Positions 1 to 11,007 of a DNA stretch of 64,000 bases are shown piece after piece. The notes under the pieces were generated by a model that was not told the origin of the DNA, made no database searches, and saw only the letters and a program-made list of their open reading frames with translations. The position numbers and the translations under genes are program-made. Source of the stretch: Selaginella moellendorffii (lineage: Eukaryota > Streptophyta > Lycopodiopsida > Selaginellales > Selaginellaceae); the NCBI RefSeq assembly GCF_000143415.4, contig NW_003314274.1:1892213-1956212 (forward strand). Direction: 5' to 3'. Position 1 is the first letter of the stretch. Each line of letters opens with the position of its first letter.

Positions 1-480
1 TTTCAACTGGCGTAGGATTAAGCTTGAGTAGATATCACCAATAGTAATTTACAACCAACTTGGATGCATGAAAAACAAACTCTCAAATACAATTGCTAAA
101 AACATACCCAAGATAGTCCACTTTTATTCATTTACATGATACCATAGTTCAACTTAACATATAGTTTATTCATCCAAAGGGTATTTAGCCACATGTAAAG
201 TTTCAAAATTATTTTCCAAAGTTATAGTAGAAAATGTTAATATAATAGTTTAAACTAGCAACAAAGTTAATAATTCTAGTGGTTGGGTGAGCCTTGTAGG
301 AAAAAGGCATTTGGAAGTGGCTTCTATCCCATTCCAAACATTGATAATCTGTTATCATTAATAATTAACTATCTTTTCTTTTATACTATAATAAAGATTA
401 TATAATTGGCTGTTTTTGGGAACTCATAATCCATTCTAGTTATAAACCAAATAATGAATATTTTTTTTAATTTTTCCATT
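1..480. other. AT-rich intergenic DNA, nothing recognised
   Basis: No open reading frame of note and no homology that I can recognise by eye. Base composition is strongly AT-rich, like the other intergenic stretches here. Confidence 0.5.
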
Positions 481-740
481 CACCACCTCCAAGTAATGCA
501 TCCCTTTGTGAGACATAAATCCTTAAGCCCCAAAGTGGAGTTGAGAGGGTGCCATATGATAGTGGCCGAAGTGGAAGCCAAATGAGCAAAACATATTTAG
601 ACTAAAAGATTTAACTTGAAAAGTCAAAAGTAGAAGTGAAACTCCCAATGAAGTGCTTGAGAAATGAGTATGAAGCAATCAATAAATGAACTTCCAGAAA
701 AAAGGACATAAGAGGACCAATATATAACATGTGAAAGTGT

Positions 741-840
741 NNNNNNNNNNNNNNNNNNNNNNNNNNNNNNNNNNNNNNNNNNNNNNNNNNNNNNNNNNNN
801 NNNNNNNNNNNNNNNNNNNNNNNNNNNNNNNNNNNNNNNN
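741..840. other. Assembly gap (100 N)
   Basis: One hundred consecutive N. The round size suggests a placeholder length. Confidence 0.99.
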
Positions 841-841
841 G

Positions 842-1130
842 AAAGAGTTTGAGATGGCTTCCGAGTTGGAGTCTAAGAAGGAGTTCGAGATGGAGTCCAA
901 GGAGGAGTTTGAAATGGAGTCCGAGGTCTAATCTAAGATGGGAACCAAGACCAGATCCGAGATCAAGGCCAAGACCAAGACCGAGATTGAGACCAAGACT
1001 GAGACCAAAATTGAGATTGAGACCGAGACCAAGATTGAGACTAAATCTAAATCCGAATTTGAATCCAAGTCCAAATTTGAGTTTGAGTCTGAATCTGAGT
1101 TTGAATCCGACTCCAAGGGTGAAAGCCCAA
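842..1130 (+). repeat. Periodic low-complexity tract, GAGACCAAGA-type units
   Basis: Degenerate 6- and 12-base units of the type GAGACCAAGACT and GAGATTGAGTCC run through the tract. All three plus-strand frames are open over long stretches because the period is a multiple of three; one frame reads Lys/Glu/Thr/Ser-rich. It ends in a GGTGAAAGCCCAAA motif. The same tract with the same motif recurs in opposite orientation at about 9240-9395. I treat it as a retrotransposon-linked satellite-like sequence, not a protein gene. Confidence 0.7.
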
Positions 1131-1189
1131 AATGATGTCTCATAGACCCTAGGAGGTTTGGTGAGCTCTAAAAGGATAGTAGGGGGAGG

Positions 1190-3700
1190 ACTCTAGTGGA
1201 ACCAATTTGGTTAGGGAAAGCTAATATGACCAAGGAAGTTATACCCATGTGGTGGGTGATGATATAACCATTGAGGAGTTTAAGGTTAAAGTGAACATAG
1301 ACAAACAAATAAAATAACTTAGTAAAATGTTCAAAAGCCAACTTTAGCTCCCTTGGGAGATCAAATGGTCAATACTCCCAATCGAAGTGTGGGTGGCATT
1401 ATTTACTGGGATATCTAGCATGGCTCATTAGAACCTTGCTCTAGCCACATAGTTAGGGCACCTAAAGGTGGAAGGTGGGGAGAGTACCCATGAAGTTTGC
1501 ATAGGGCTATGGTATTTCAAAATATCATCCCAAAATTTTAGACTATGGAAAGGAAGAGGAGCAATCCTCTTGCATAGTGACCAAGGGCTTGGTCATGTGG
1601 TGAGGAAGTCCCAAAGGTCAATAGGACTTAGTGGTTGGGCCTTCAAGCCTTGACTTAGTGGCGGTGTTAATAAGCACTACCATGGACAAAATAGAATTTA
1701 GAGAGGACTAATGGAGGGATATTAAGGAAAGGTGTTCCCTATGTCTTCGGGCATCCTAAGGGTGCTAGGGTGTAGTCAAAGGATGACAATTCATAGACGG
1801 ATGGCCCAATCTTTGAGAGACAAGTCTGTGGTATGGGTGGTCTTGGACTACCAATGAAACAAAGGTGAATGGACATAGCCTTAGTGTAATAAGTTGATAT
1901 GTTAATTGTATCATTGACTGTCTGTGTCGGGATCAGACACATGGAGTACTTGATCAATGCAAAGGCTAAGTGGCATAGATGCCATTTACGGGGCTGTCAA
2001 GTCCCCAAGTAGGGAATAAGTGTAAGTGACTAAATTTTCTATTTTAATTTAGCCATACCTCTAGCCACTTAGAGGAGTCTCACTCACAACCTTCATAAAT
2101 TTTATTTTGGACTTAGGGATTTGCTAACTCTAAGAATGACATCTATGCCACTCAATTTTTGCACTTGGTCCAAGTGCTCCACATATTTGATCCCATGACC
2201 GACACCCAAAAGTACCACCAACATATTAGCATGTTATGCTAAGCCTATAGCTATTCACATTTGTCACACTAGTGATCCAACACCTACATCACAGTCCTAT
2301 CTCTCAAAGACTGAGCTATCCATCTATGGATGATCATCCTAGATCCATTTTTTAGCATCCTTAAGATGCCTATAGATATGGGGAATAGCCTTCTCTAATC
2401 TAACTTTTTTGGTCCCCACCAAATCCCTTTCCATCCACGGTTGTGTTCACTATTGCCATTACAAGCCCAACCACTATATCCCACTGACCTTTAGGACCTC
2501 CTCACCATGTGACCATATCCTTGGTCTCTACACTAGAGGATTATGTAAGCCACAAATTTTTTCTTTCCAACTTGCTAACTTACCTCGTCTATCTAACCAA
2601 CACCGCCTTGGCCTTAGCTAAGTTCCCTCGTCAAGGTTCTGGCCTATTGTACTAGCTCTTACTTAGTTCTACTTAATTTCAGCTATTCACTGCATGAGCA
2701 ATGGAGCATTAGCCATCCATCCACGGATTCCCAAACTCTCCCAATCCCACTCCCTAGGTTAGACTAAACTTAAGATTCAACTACACTCCCCGCAGGCACA
2801 AGCAGCCAAGCACACTAAACCTCCAGGTTCCTAATACCCCTTGGTCCAACAAGACTTGATTATGGGACCATTTAAATCCCAAGCCTTAGGTGCAACACTT
2901 GCTTTGGAATGTTAGGGGGAAACACCGTGGCTTAACGGCTTGGTATGGGTACCCCTACTCCCCCACTTCCATCATAAAGGGAAGGCCCAAACCCTTAAGA
3001 AGGGTGAGGACCAATGAGCCGCAAGGTACTTAAGTGGGGCACCACTCCACATGAACCGGGAGCACCACAGTTGGTTTCCCTTCTGGGAGTGGGAGTTGCT
3101 CTTGAGCACTTTCTTGGGTGGCCCCTCCGGCACCACCCGAGTCCATGCTCATTCCCACCCAAGGCCCCTCGGCCTCAATCTCAACCTCAAGTTAGTTTGG
3201 AAGTACCACTGGAGAGTTCCTTCAAGACTGATTCTTAGACCTCACTATCCCTACTATATTTTTGGAACCCCCTGCAGCACCACCCCCCCCAGGACCTCAC
3301 TATCCCTACTATATTTTTGGAACCCTCTGCTCCTGTTCTTTTCCACTGTCCAGAACTTTGAAACAACATTTCAGAACACCGTGCCTTACATGAGCCTCAT
3401 GGGTACTCTCCCCACCTTCTGCCTTTGGGTGCCCTAGCCATGAGGCTAGAGTGAGGTTCCCATTGAGCCACACTAGGTATCCAAGTAGGTAGTGCCACCC
3501 ATACTTGGATTAAGAGCATTGACCATTCAATCTTCTGGGGGAACTAGAGCTGACTCTTAAACACTTCACCAAACTACCCTACTTGTCAGTTCATATTCAC
3601 TTTAGTTTTCAACTCCTTAGTGGATATATTATCATCCAACACATAAATATAGCCTTTCTGGGTCATATTGGCCTTTTTTGGCCAAACTAGTTCTATTAAA
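1190..3700. repeat. Large imperfect inverted repeat (tail-to-tail chromovirus ends)
   Basis: The left arm (about 1190-2000) matches the reverse complement of the right arm (about 2110-2542 plus 3329-3700). The central spacer is about 110 bases. The right arm is split by bases 2543-3328, which carry the LTR of the minus-strand element. The left arm runs straight through the corresponding junction at 1562/1563. Identity is roughly 75-85 percent by eye. Confidence 0.65.
2544..3279 (-). repeat. 3' LTR of the 2.5-9.2 kb element
   Basis: On the plus strand it begins TGTAAGCCACAAA and ends CCCTGCAGCA. It aligns along nearly its whole length with 8556-9229 and is about 60 bases longer, because of one indel near plus-strand 3050-3115. 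A C-run (a G-run on the element strand) follows at 3283-3290. LTR-edge-like copies of the GGTTCCAAA...TATAGTAGGG motif recur at about 3300-3330 and 3700-3760. Confidence 0.8.
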
Positions 3701-3879
3701 GTCCAACCCCCACACTCTCCCTACCTATACTTTTGGAACCACCTTGCACCCACCCCCCCCCACTCATTCCTTGAGCCTTTTGTTGAGAGTTCCACTCCTA
3801 TTCTTGACTTTTCAAGTCGAAGCTTTTAGTCCAAATGTGTTATGTTTATTTGGGTTTTTGCTTCGGCTACTATCACGTG

Positions 3880-3975
3880 GCACCCTTTTGGCTCCACTTT
3901 GGGCTCTTGTGTGCATTGAGAATGGCCTCAATTTCATATTCCTCTTCCTCTTGGATAACCTTAGATAAAGGTCTT
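3880..3975 (-). pseudogene. Chromodomain remnant of the 2.5-9.2 kb element
   Basis: The minus-strand frame reads EEEEYEIEAILNAHKS and then reaches a stop. It resembles the start of a chromovirus chromodomain (compare EYEVEAILLSRKARGG at 58.7-59.0 kb). Only the beginning of the domain is legible. Confidence 0.5.
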
Positions 3976-4479
3976 ACTTAGTCCTTGTAAAGCGGATCCT
4001 CAAAGTACGGCTTGAATAAGTTCACATGGAACATAGGGTGCATCTTCTCCATCTCTCGAGGAAGTCGAAGGTGATAAGCCACTTTACCAATTCATGCCTC
4101 AATCTCGTAAGCCCTATGAACCTACTTAAGGAGCTCAAAATCAATTCATTTCTAGGAATACATGCATTTTTACCTTTGGGTCAGCTTTCGGCTGATCCCA
4201 CTTGGTAGCCTTAAGTTCTTGGTGTTCAGCCACACCTTCTCCCTAGGTTGGAACTTTACATCCCAGTGTTTCTAGTTCGCATATTTGGTTTGCTTTTGTT
4301 GAGCCTGTTCCAAGGAATCCCTCACTAAATTCCAAATGTTGAGTCTTTTCGTCGTGAATGCCTCCACTGCAAGTAACTCTCCATGGTACTCGGCCATGCC
4401 GAGTTCCATAAGACATTTAATAGCTCGCCCATTGATGACTTCCCATGGACTCGTGAGTTGTTATAGCACATTTTCGCAA

Positions 4480-5180
4480 GTCCCAAATGACTTACCCAAT
4501 CAATCTGGTCTCTTGAGACATACCATCACAAATAATCCTCTAATTGCCTATTCACCCTTTTTGTTTGTCTGTCTGTCAAGAAGTGTTAGTGCCATCACAC
4601 TTGACTTAATGCCCAATACCTGTCTGTGGGTGATAGCCTATACTGAATTTTAACTTGGTGAGATACAGTTTTAGGAGAGTTCTCCAGAATTTATTGGTGA
4701 AGATCTTATCTCGATCTGAGATAATCTCTTCTGGCCTTCCCCGCACTCGAACCACTTATTCGAAGAATAGCTTCGCCACACCTTCTGCATCCACTTCCGT
4801 TGTGGTGGGTATAAAATGTGCCATCTTTGAAAATTAGTCCACCACCATGAATATCACATCAAACCCCTCACTTAGAGGGAGTTCTGTGATGAAGTCTATC
4901 GTAAGACATTTTCGTGGATGATCTAGAATTGGGATGCTTTGTAACAAGCCACCACTAGCCTTAGTCACAGCTTTGACTTGCTGACATGTTGGATATGTCT
5001 TTACATAGTCTTAGACATCCTTAGCCATATTTGGCTAGTGATACTTCCTCTTGAGTAAGCCTATTGTCTTGGGCATTCTGCCATGTCCCGCAAGATGTCC
5101 ATCATGACACTCTTCTAAGGCTACCTTCCTTAGTTCCCCTTCTGGAACATACACCTTCATTTATTTATAATAGATGAGTC
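4480..5180 (-). pseudogene. Integrase remnant of the 2.5-9.2 kb element
   Basis: Reading the minus strand across stops gives an integrase zinc-finger region (ECHDGHLAGHGRMPKT, later YPTCQQVKA), then a core with TIDFITELP and IISDRDKIF. These are the positions of the first two acidic residues of the DDE triad. Several in-frame stops and shifts are present. Integrase normally inserts the cDNA copy into the genome; this copy cannot make an intact enzyme. Confidence 0.7.
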
Positions 5181-5313
5181 TATTGCATTCCGCATAACTT
5201 GTTTTCTCTTTCGTTAGCAGCTCACGTCTCTAGTGAGTTTCTCGCACCTCTTGGTTCCTCAACAACACTTCTTGTGCTAGACCATCATTCTCATACGCTG
5301 TCTGCACATTGTC

Positions 5314-5672
5314 TCAAAAGGTTGTTGTCGCGCTAGATATTGCCAACTTCAAGTTCGCTTTTCGACTTAGAACATCCGCCATGATGTTACTCTTCCTAGG
5401 TTTATACAGAATCTTGCAATCAAACTCAGCCAAAGCATTGGCCCACCAACCTTGTTTCCCTCTTAGGTCTGGTTGCAATAAGAAGTGTTTCGTTGCCACA
5501 TTATCCATGTAAACTTTGAAGTGCCTCCCAAGGCTTTTTGCCACTCCTTGAGCGCCTTGACCACCGCAAATAATTCTTTCTCATGGGCAAGCCACTTTTG
5601 TTGAGCCTTATTTAACTTCTTTGAGAAGAATGCCATTAGATAATTATTTTGCTTCAAAACTATGCCCAACAC
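5314..5672 (-). pseudogene. RNase H remnant of the 2.5-9.2 kb element
   Basis: Two overlapping minus-strand frames (5463-5672 and 5314-5544) carry YLMAFFSKKLNKAQQKW, then HEKELFAVVKALKEW, then YMDNVATKHFLLQPDLRGKQ and ADVLSRKA. This is the canonical gypsy RNase H order (SRKL, EKELLAVV, TDHxxL, ADALSR). A frameshift separates the two halves. Confidence 0.8.
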
Positions 5673-5935
5673 AAAGTTTGAAGCATCTGTTTGCTCAACA
5701 AGTATAGTTTGCCCAATACAAAGTTCTTACCAAAGTTTGGTAATGCCAACACAGGAGTATTCCTCAACTTCCCTTTGAGGTGAACAAATGCCATCTCACA
5801 TTCCACTATTTATACCATTTTCCTTTTTCCCGTTTGGTCCGTTAAGGGCAAGGCTACTCCCAAATAGTGTTTGATAAACTTTCAATAATAGTTGCATAGC
5901 CTTAGAAATGCCCTCAACTCATGTATATTTGATGG

Positions 5936-6538
5936 TCACTCCCATTCTTGGATCGCTTGGACCTTCTTAGAGTCCACCTTGAGCCCAACCTTGCCCATAA
6001 CATACTCAAGAAATTTTACCTTTTGTTGAGCAAAATCACATGTACTCTTTTTAATATACAATTTGTGTTCCCTTAGTTTCTCAAACACCTTTATTAAGTG
6101 TTCGGCATGCTCCTTTAGCGTCTCGCTATAGATCAAGATGTCTTCAATATAGATGACTACAAAGTGATCCATATAGGGTATAAAAATGTGGTTCATCAGT
6201 GTTGAAAACATTGCCGATGCATTGCACATCCCAAAGGGCATCACCAGAAACTCAAAGTTCCCATACCTTGTCTGATAGGTTGTCTTCTCGACATCTTCCT
6301 CTACTACCCTGATTTGGTAGTATCTTGACCTTAGGTCAATCCTTGAGAAGTATTTTGCCTTTCCCAACTTATTAAATAGGTCCTCAATCCTTGGCAAAGG
6401 GTACTTATTCTTCTTTGTATACTTGTTGAGCAATTGATAATTTATGCACATGCACATAGATCCATCTTTCTTTTTCATAAATAACACTGGCACCCCATAT
6501 AACGACTTGCTCAACCTAACATACCCTTTGTCCACCAA
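5936..6538 (-). pseudogene. Reverse transcriptase fragment of the 2.5-9.2 kb element
   Basis: A 200-residue open minus-strand frame has the gypsy RT core: VLFMKKKDGS, INYQLLNK, YPLPRIEDLF, YFSRIDLRS, FEFLVMPFGMCNA and KLYIKKSTCDFAQ. The catalytic box reads VIYIEDILIYS where YxDD is expected, so the first of the paired aspartates is glutamate. Both ends are truncated by stops. The gene order on either side (protease upstream, RNase H downstream) is normal for Ty3/gypsy. Confidence 0.85.
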
Positions 6539-6695
6539 CTCTTTTAGTTAGCACTTGAGCTCCTCGAGTTCTTTTTCATTCAAATGATAGGAGATGAACC
6601 ATCGCCTTAGCACCCTAGATTAGCTCAATTTTATGTTCTATCAGTCGTGTGAGGGGCAACCCCATTAGTAGCTCCTTCAGCATGGTATCTTGGAA

Positions 6696-7127
6696 TTAGT
6701 CCAACACACGCTGGATCACTAAAGATACTTTTTCCATTCCCGTCTTTTTGTCACTCCTCATCGAGAGTAAGCACAAAAATGCTGCCTTGGTTCCTTTAGT
6801 GAGTTGTCCTCTCATGAACACCAGGTTTAAGTAGGAGTCTTTGGCTTTATATTGCCCTACCTTTAGATCCTGAGCCTCCGCCATGGATTGTTCTCCTTGG
6901 GCATTCGCTAGTACCACAAGTTTCCTACTTTGTCCATACAGGGCTATTAAAAACCGATTGAACCAATCCATCCTAAAGATTACATCAAATCTTGCCATGT
7001 TCAATACGGTGAAATCCATGTCTACCTTCCATGTCCCTACTTCAACTCTCGTTTGTTGAAGTACTTCATTAGTGATTTGGCTACTTTGAATAAATTCTAT
7101 AGTCTTTGGTTCATCCAGCTGCTGCAT
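6696..7127 (-). pseudogene. Retropepsin-like region of the 2.5-9.2 kb element
   Basis: The minus-strand frame contains FDVIFRMDWF, matching the DVILGMDWL motif that follows the aspartic protease domain in gypsy polyproteins. The active-site DSGA motif is not legible upstream, so this is a fragment of the protease/linker region only. Confidence 0.65.
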
Positions 7128-7741
7128 CGTTAGTCCGGCTTGCCGGACTATGTCTGCAACACAAAATTATCTGAAGCATCTGTGTTAATAATGATCTTAA
7201 CAAAACTACCTCCAAGCTTCCCTCGGAGGGCTAATAGATGTTACGAACAACTCTCTACCAAAGTTGCTCATGTAATGAGTAACTTTGAGATAAGGACTGA
7301 ATCATATACCTCAATTTAAATTTCACTTGACTTAATGGCCATATTGGCTTTGGCTTTTTTCGGGTAGGGACATTCCCTCGAAAAGTGTTCCGCTTCATTG
7401 TAGTTGAACTCTATGTTGTTTTCCATGCTACTAGTAGACTTGATCTTCTTATCCGTGGGTTTGTCTTTTTTCGCTTGACTCCCCCACGTATTTGCTTGCT
7501 AACCACCGAATCTGCCTTTTCAAAACCCTGAGGACTCATTCTTAGAGAAACTCTTCTTGAATTTCCCTTTGTCATATGTCCCTTTTGGTTTGGCCCCTTT
7601 GCTAAACATGGACCCCAACCTCGTCATGTTCCCCTTTCGCAAGTTATTATTGAAATGCACCTTGATAGCTGCATCTAATGCTTCCTTATAGTTGGTCGTG
7701 TTCTAATGCATCACCTCGCTGTGAGCCCAAGTTTGCAAGCA

Positions 7742-8086
7742 TTATATGAAGGCATGGAACGTGTCCATATCACCCATATCCATGACAAGTATCCTCTTTG
7801 CCATAAACCCATTCACATACTCTTGAATGGTTCTAGTCTGCTTTAGCCTACTCAGCTTATCCTTTAGGTGTAGAGTAGCATTCGGAGGAACATAAGTCGT
7901 GTAGATCATCATTCCCCAAGTGGCCACTGGTCCTTTGTTGGCCTTTGTTGTTCTCCACCAAGACTTGGTATTATCTGCCAAATATGGTTTTGCACATGGG
8001 ACCTTCTCCAAGCTCGATAACTGCAGCACTCGGAAGTAGTCCTCTATATCATAAAACCAATCTTCTACCACCTTATAGTCATTCAC
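7742..8086 (-). pseudogene. Gag fragment of the 2.5-9.2 kb element
   Basis: The 114-residue minus-strand frame contains VEDWFYDIEDYF, a WW pair in NTKSWWRTT, then LSRLKQTRTIQEYVNGF. This is the pattern of the retrotransposon Gag domain (VxxWLxxxExxF ... AxxWW ... LxxLxQxxSVxEYxxxF). It lies between the 5' LTR and the protease region, as expected. Confidence 0.75.
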
Positions 8087-8540
8087 TCCCTTAAAGACTG
8101 GTGGGAGCTTTAGTTTGTACTTGGGAACTGCTTGAGGGACTGATTCTGCTTCGGTCTATTTGACCTTGTTTGATTCTGCCTTAGTCTCTACTAAAGGGTC
8201 TGCACCTTCTACGTTGCTAACATTTGTAGTTTTTTGTTTTTTCTTCCGCTTCTTGTCACGCTTTCACTTGCATATGAGAGTCACTAGCAGGGCATTGGTC
8301 TATGCCAATTGTCCTTCTAGAACATCCAATCAAGACTTGGACGACTGAACCTCACCACTAGACTCCTGTTTGGAAGTTTCCTCATTGGAATCCTTCTCGT
8401 GCAAGGATTCCTCATCCGTTCTTGTTCAACCAAAGGCTCTAGCTCTGAAGGAGGTTCCATCTCCGCCTTGGTTTTCCTATGCTCTGCCTTTGCCATCTCT
8501 CAACAATCCGCTTCTATCCTTAGCTAGAACTGAGGAAAAG

Positions 8541-8554
8541 GCTCCAATACCAAA
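8541..8554 (-). promoter_or_regulatory. Primer-binding site (initiator-tRNA-Met type)
   Basis: On the element strand TTTGGTATTGGAGCC directly follows the LTR end (GGCTTACA). It resembles TGGTATCAGAGC, the usual plant site complementary to the 3' end of initiator tRNA-Met, with a few mismatches. Its position fixes 8556-9229 as the 5' LTR. Confidence 0.75.
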
Positions 8555-8555
8555 T

Positions 8556-9229
8556 TGTAAGCCATAAATTTTCCCTTTCTAATTTGCCAGTTTACCTCAT
8601 TTATCCAACCAACACCACCTTGGCCTTAGCTAAGTTCCCTCACCAAGGTTCTTGCCTATTGTACTAGTTCTTACTTGGTCCTACTTGGTTTCAACAACTC
8701 ATTACATAAATAACGGAGCATTAGCTATCCATCCACAGATTCCCAATCTCTCCCAATCCCCCTCCACAGGTTAAACTAGACTTAAGGTTTGGCTACACTC
8801 CCTGCAAACACAAGCAGTGAAGCACACTAAGCCTTTAGGTTCTTAACATCCCTTGGTCCAACAAGATTTTATCATGGGACCCTCTAAATCCCAAGCCTTG
8901 GGTGCAACACTTGCTTCGGGATGCCGGGGGGAAACACTGTGGCCTAATAACCTGGTATGGGTACCTTTACTCCCCCACTTCCATCCCGAAGGGAAGGCCC
9001 AAGCCCCTAGGAAGGGTGAGGACCAATGAGCTGCAAGGTACTCAAGTGGGGCACCACTCCTTCTTTGGGTGGCCCTCTAGCACCACTTGAATGCATGCTC
9101 ACTCCCACCCAAGGCCCCTCAACCCCAATCTCAACCTCAAGTCAGTTTGGAAACACCATTGGAGAGTTCCTTCAAAATTGGTTCCTGAAACTCACTATCC
9201 CTACTATATTATTGGAACCCCCTGCAGCA
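8556..9229 (-). repeat. 5' LTR of the 2.5-9.2 kb element
   Basis: Direct-repeat partner of 2544-3279. On the plus strand it begins TGTAAGCCATAAA and ends CCCTGCAGCA. The LTR may extend further right to about 9395: in the related LTR at 59.0-60.1 kb the same G-run and GGTGAAAGCCCAAA motif lie inside the LTR. Confidence 0.8.
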
Positions 9230-9239
9230 CCCCCCCCGG

Positions 9240-9395
9240 GAGACACATGCTTTGGGCTTTCACCCCACGACTTGTATTAGTATTTGGACTTGGTCTCAAA
9301 CTCGATCTCAGACTCGACTTCGGACTCGGTCTTAGACTTGATCTCGGACCCAACCTCAGACTCCATCCCGAACTCAATCTTGGACTAGGACTGTA
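9240..9395 (-). repeat. Inverted copy of the periodic GAGACCAAG-type tract
   Basis: The plus strand reads as CTTGGTCTCAAACTCGATCT-like units preceded by TTTGGGCTTTCACCCC. It is the reverse complement of the 842-1135 arrangement. It forms the outer edge of the retrotransposon block and abuts, or overlaps, the last exon of the next gene. Confidence 0.7.
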
Positions 9396-10483
9396 GAGTC
9401 GTATAAAGCCAGTAAATGAGAGAGAAATACTGACTTTGGTGGTTTCCATGTGAAGAGTGAAGCTGCCAAACTTCCCTCGTTGCTACATGCTGAAAGCAGT
9501 AGCTTCACTTGGCCCACCGTGAGGGGTCCCCAGGCAAGAGGGGGAGGATACTCTGCCAGATCACAGCCATATATGCTCAAGCTTTGCTCAAAGTATCGGT
9601 CCCAGTCCTCCTTCGACAAGTCTACAGCTTCCATCCTGTAACACTCGATAACTCCGCGTTCAATCTCTCTCAGCTCCTCCAGTTCGTTGCTAGGCTGCGA
9701 TTCGACTTGAGATATGCGGTTTCTGATGAAGGCCAGCGCAGTCGCACAGGCAGGCCCCTGAAGATACATATAACGTAAGAACGAAAACAAGGCAAGCACA
9801 TAAAAATACCTCGTCCCGCCCGGGTAGCGTCACAAAGTATAATGAGCGGACAAGTTGTTTAACGATGTCAAGCAAAGGGCTCGAGCTCTCACTGATCAGC
9901 AAAAGGTTAGACAGTTAGAAAGAAAACTTCAAGGCCCCAATCATGCTTACAGCTGCTCGACGAGTGAAGAAGGTACGCTTCGCCAGCCGAGCTCGAGAGC
10001 AGCTCTGGCGCTATCTTTGTCCTTGAAGTCAAGAAAAGCGTCCCATGATGAAGCCATCTCTGGTGGTTCATTTTCCCATTTTGCACCAGTTGGAGGTGTG
10101 ACTCGAGGGACTGTGATCACACTTCGTAGAATGACCTGAGCGAAGCATACAAGTCGACGGATCTCAGCAATCGAAACCGACGCGCTAGCACTCAGAGCTT
10201 CAATGTCATGGAGGTTGTCGCAGCGGGAGACGTAAAGAATGGCCAGGAAGTAGAAGAGGTCGGCATCGTAAGCCTCCGGGCGCCAGTAATCGGTACCCCA
10301 AATAGAAGTAGCAGCGTGAAAACACTCGGCTTCACGGAGATCGTCCTCAGCTAACTTGACTAACTCATCCTCCACCTGTTTAGCTTTCAAGTAGCGCAGC
10401 GCCTGCCATTCCCTTGCCGATCTCCTATACAAACCTGACCTCGGGTCCAAACATTCTGCCTCTAGAAGCCGGTCTATCGCCAT
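9374..10483 (-). CDS. Unrecognised three-exon gene, 332 aa
   Basis: I do not recognise the family. The minus-strand exons are 10483-9951, 9891-9810 and 9757-9374. The introns (59 and 52 bases) have clean GT-AG ends and keep phase, giving 332 codons plus a stop. The start is the first in-frame ATG (MAIDRLLEAE); the open frame extends a few codons further upstream without an ATG. The protein is soluble-looking and rich in predicted helix, with many Leu, Ala and Glu (for example KQVEDELVKLAEDD, LEELREIERGVIECY), and has no signal peptide or membrane span. The last ~10 residues and the stop fall in the retrotransposon-linked periodic tract, so the native C-terminus may have been replaced or truncated. 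Splice support makes a real gene likely; function is unknown. Confidence 0.65.
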
Positions 10484-10501
10484 AACGTTAGGGCTTTTCA
10501 C

Positions 10502-11007
10502 ACCGCTAACTTTTTAAATCGGGCGATCTTTATAAGGGTTTCAAGCCAACTAAACGATTGAGACTAAACGATCGAGACTAAAAACAGTACTTTTTGTACA
10601 TAGTATTGTCCATGTTACAAAAAACGTCGTCCTAGCCTAGTTATTTATCACATCCTGCCATCAAGCCGAAATTGCCTCTTGCTTTATAGAGTATCTAAAC
10701 GATTCTTTTCTACCTTGCAATGGGTGGTGCTTCTTTCATGTGTAAGCCCTACATTCCAAGTTATTAGTTTGGAATGTACTGCTGTTCTGTCAACTTTATG
10801 AAGATCGTACTATACAGTTTAATAAATCTAAAGTTATCAGAGTTCTAGATGAATTCTATGACGTGATAGAGGGGTCCAGTACCTCTAAGCACAGATAAAC
10901 TCCTACATAAACTTAGAAATCACTTTGGAATCAGCTATTCTCCTGTTATGGGGTCCACAACTTAGTGTGTACATAAGCACATCTTATCATCGAATGCTCA
11001 CAGCACC
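10502..11007. other. Intergenic region between the unknown gene and FDH
   Basis: About 500 bases between divergently oriented genes. It must contain both promoters, but I see no clear TATA element or other motif. Confidence 0.5.

Larger units (their letters stand above)
480..2000 (+). mobile_element. Decayed chromovirus 3' end, plus strand
   Basis: The stretch at about 521-650 aligns by eye with the reverse complement of 3780-3930, which is the end of the chromodomain reading frame of the minus-strand gypsy element next door. The stretch at about 1190-1562 aligns with the reverse complement of 3329-3700, and 1563-2000 with the reverse complement of about 2110-2542. It is therefore a second, degenerate 3' end of the same family, lying tail to tail with the first. 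It is interrupted by the assembly gap and by the periodic low-complexity tract at 842-1130. No intact coding frame survives. Confidence 0.65.
2544..9229 (-). mobile_element. Degenerate Ty3/gypsy chromovirus-like LTR retrotransposon
   Basis: Two direct repeats (2544-3279 and 8556-9229) flank an internal region whose minus strand carries, in order, gag, protease, RT, RNase H, integrase and a chromodomain remnant. That is the Ty3/gypsy order. A primer-binding site abuts the inner edge of the right LTR. Frames are broken by many stops and shifts, so the element is dead. No matching target-site duplication is visible at the outer edges. Related 3' sequence sits on the left in opposite orientation, so the outer boundaries may have been rearranged. 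Confidence 0.85.

Noticed and set aside
938-1135. Lys/Glu/Thr-rich frame as a charged protein gene
   Set aside because: All three plus frames are open because of the 6/12-base period, it borders a gap, and the same tract recurs beside another LTR.
4000-9000. Numerous plus-strand frames across the first gypsy element
   Set aside because: They are antisense to recognisable RT, RNase H, integrase and gag on the minus strand.
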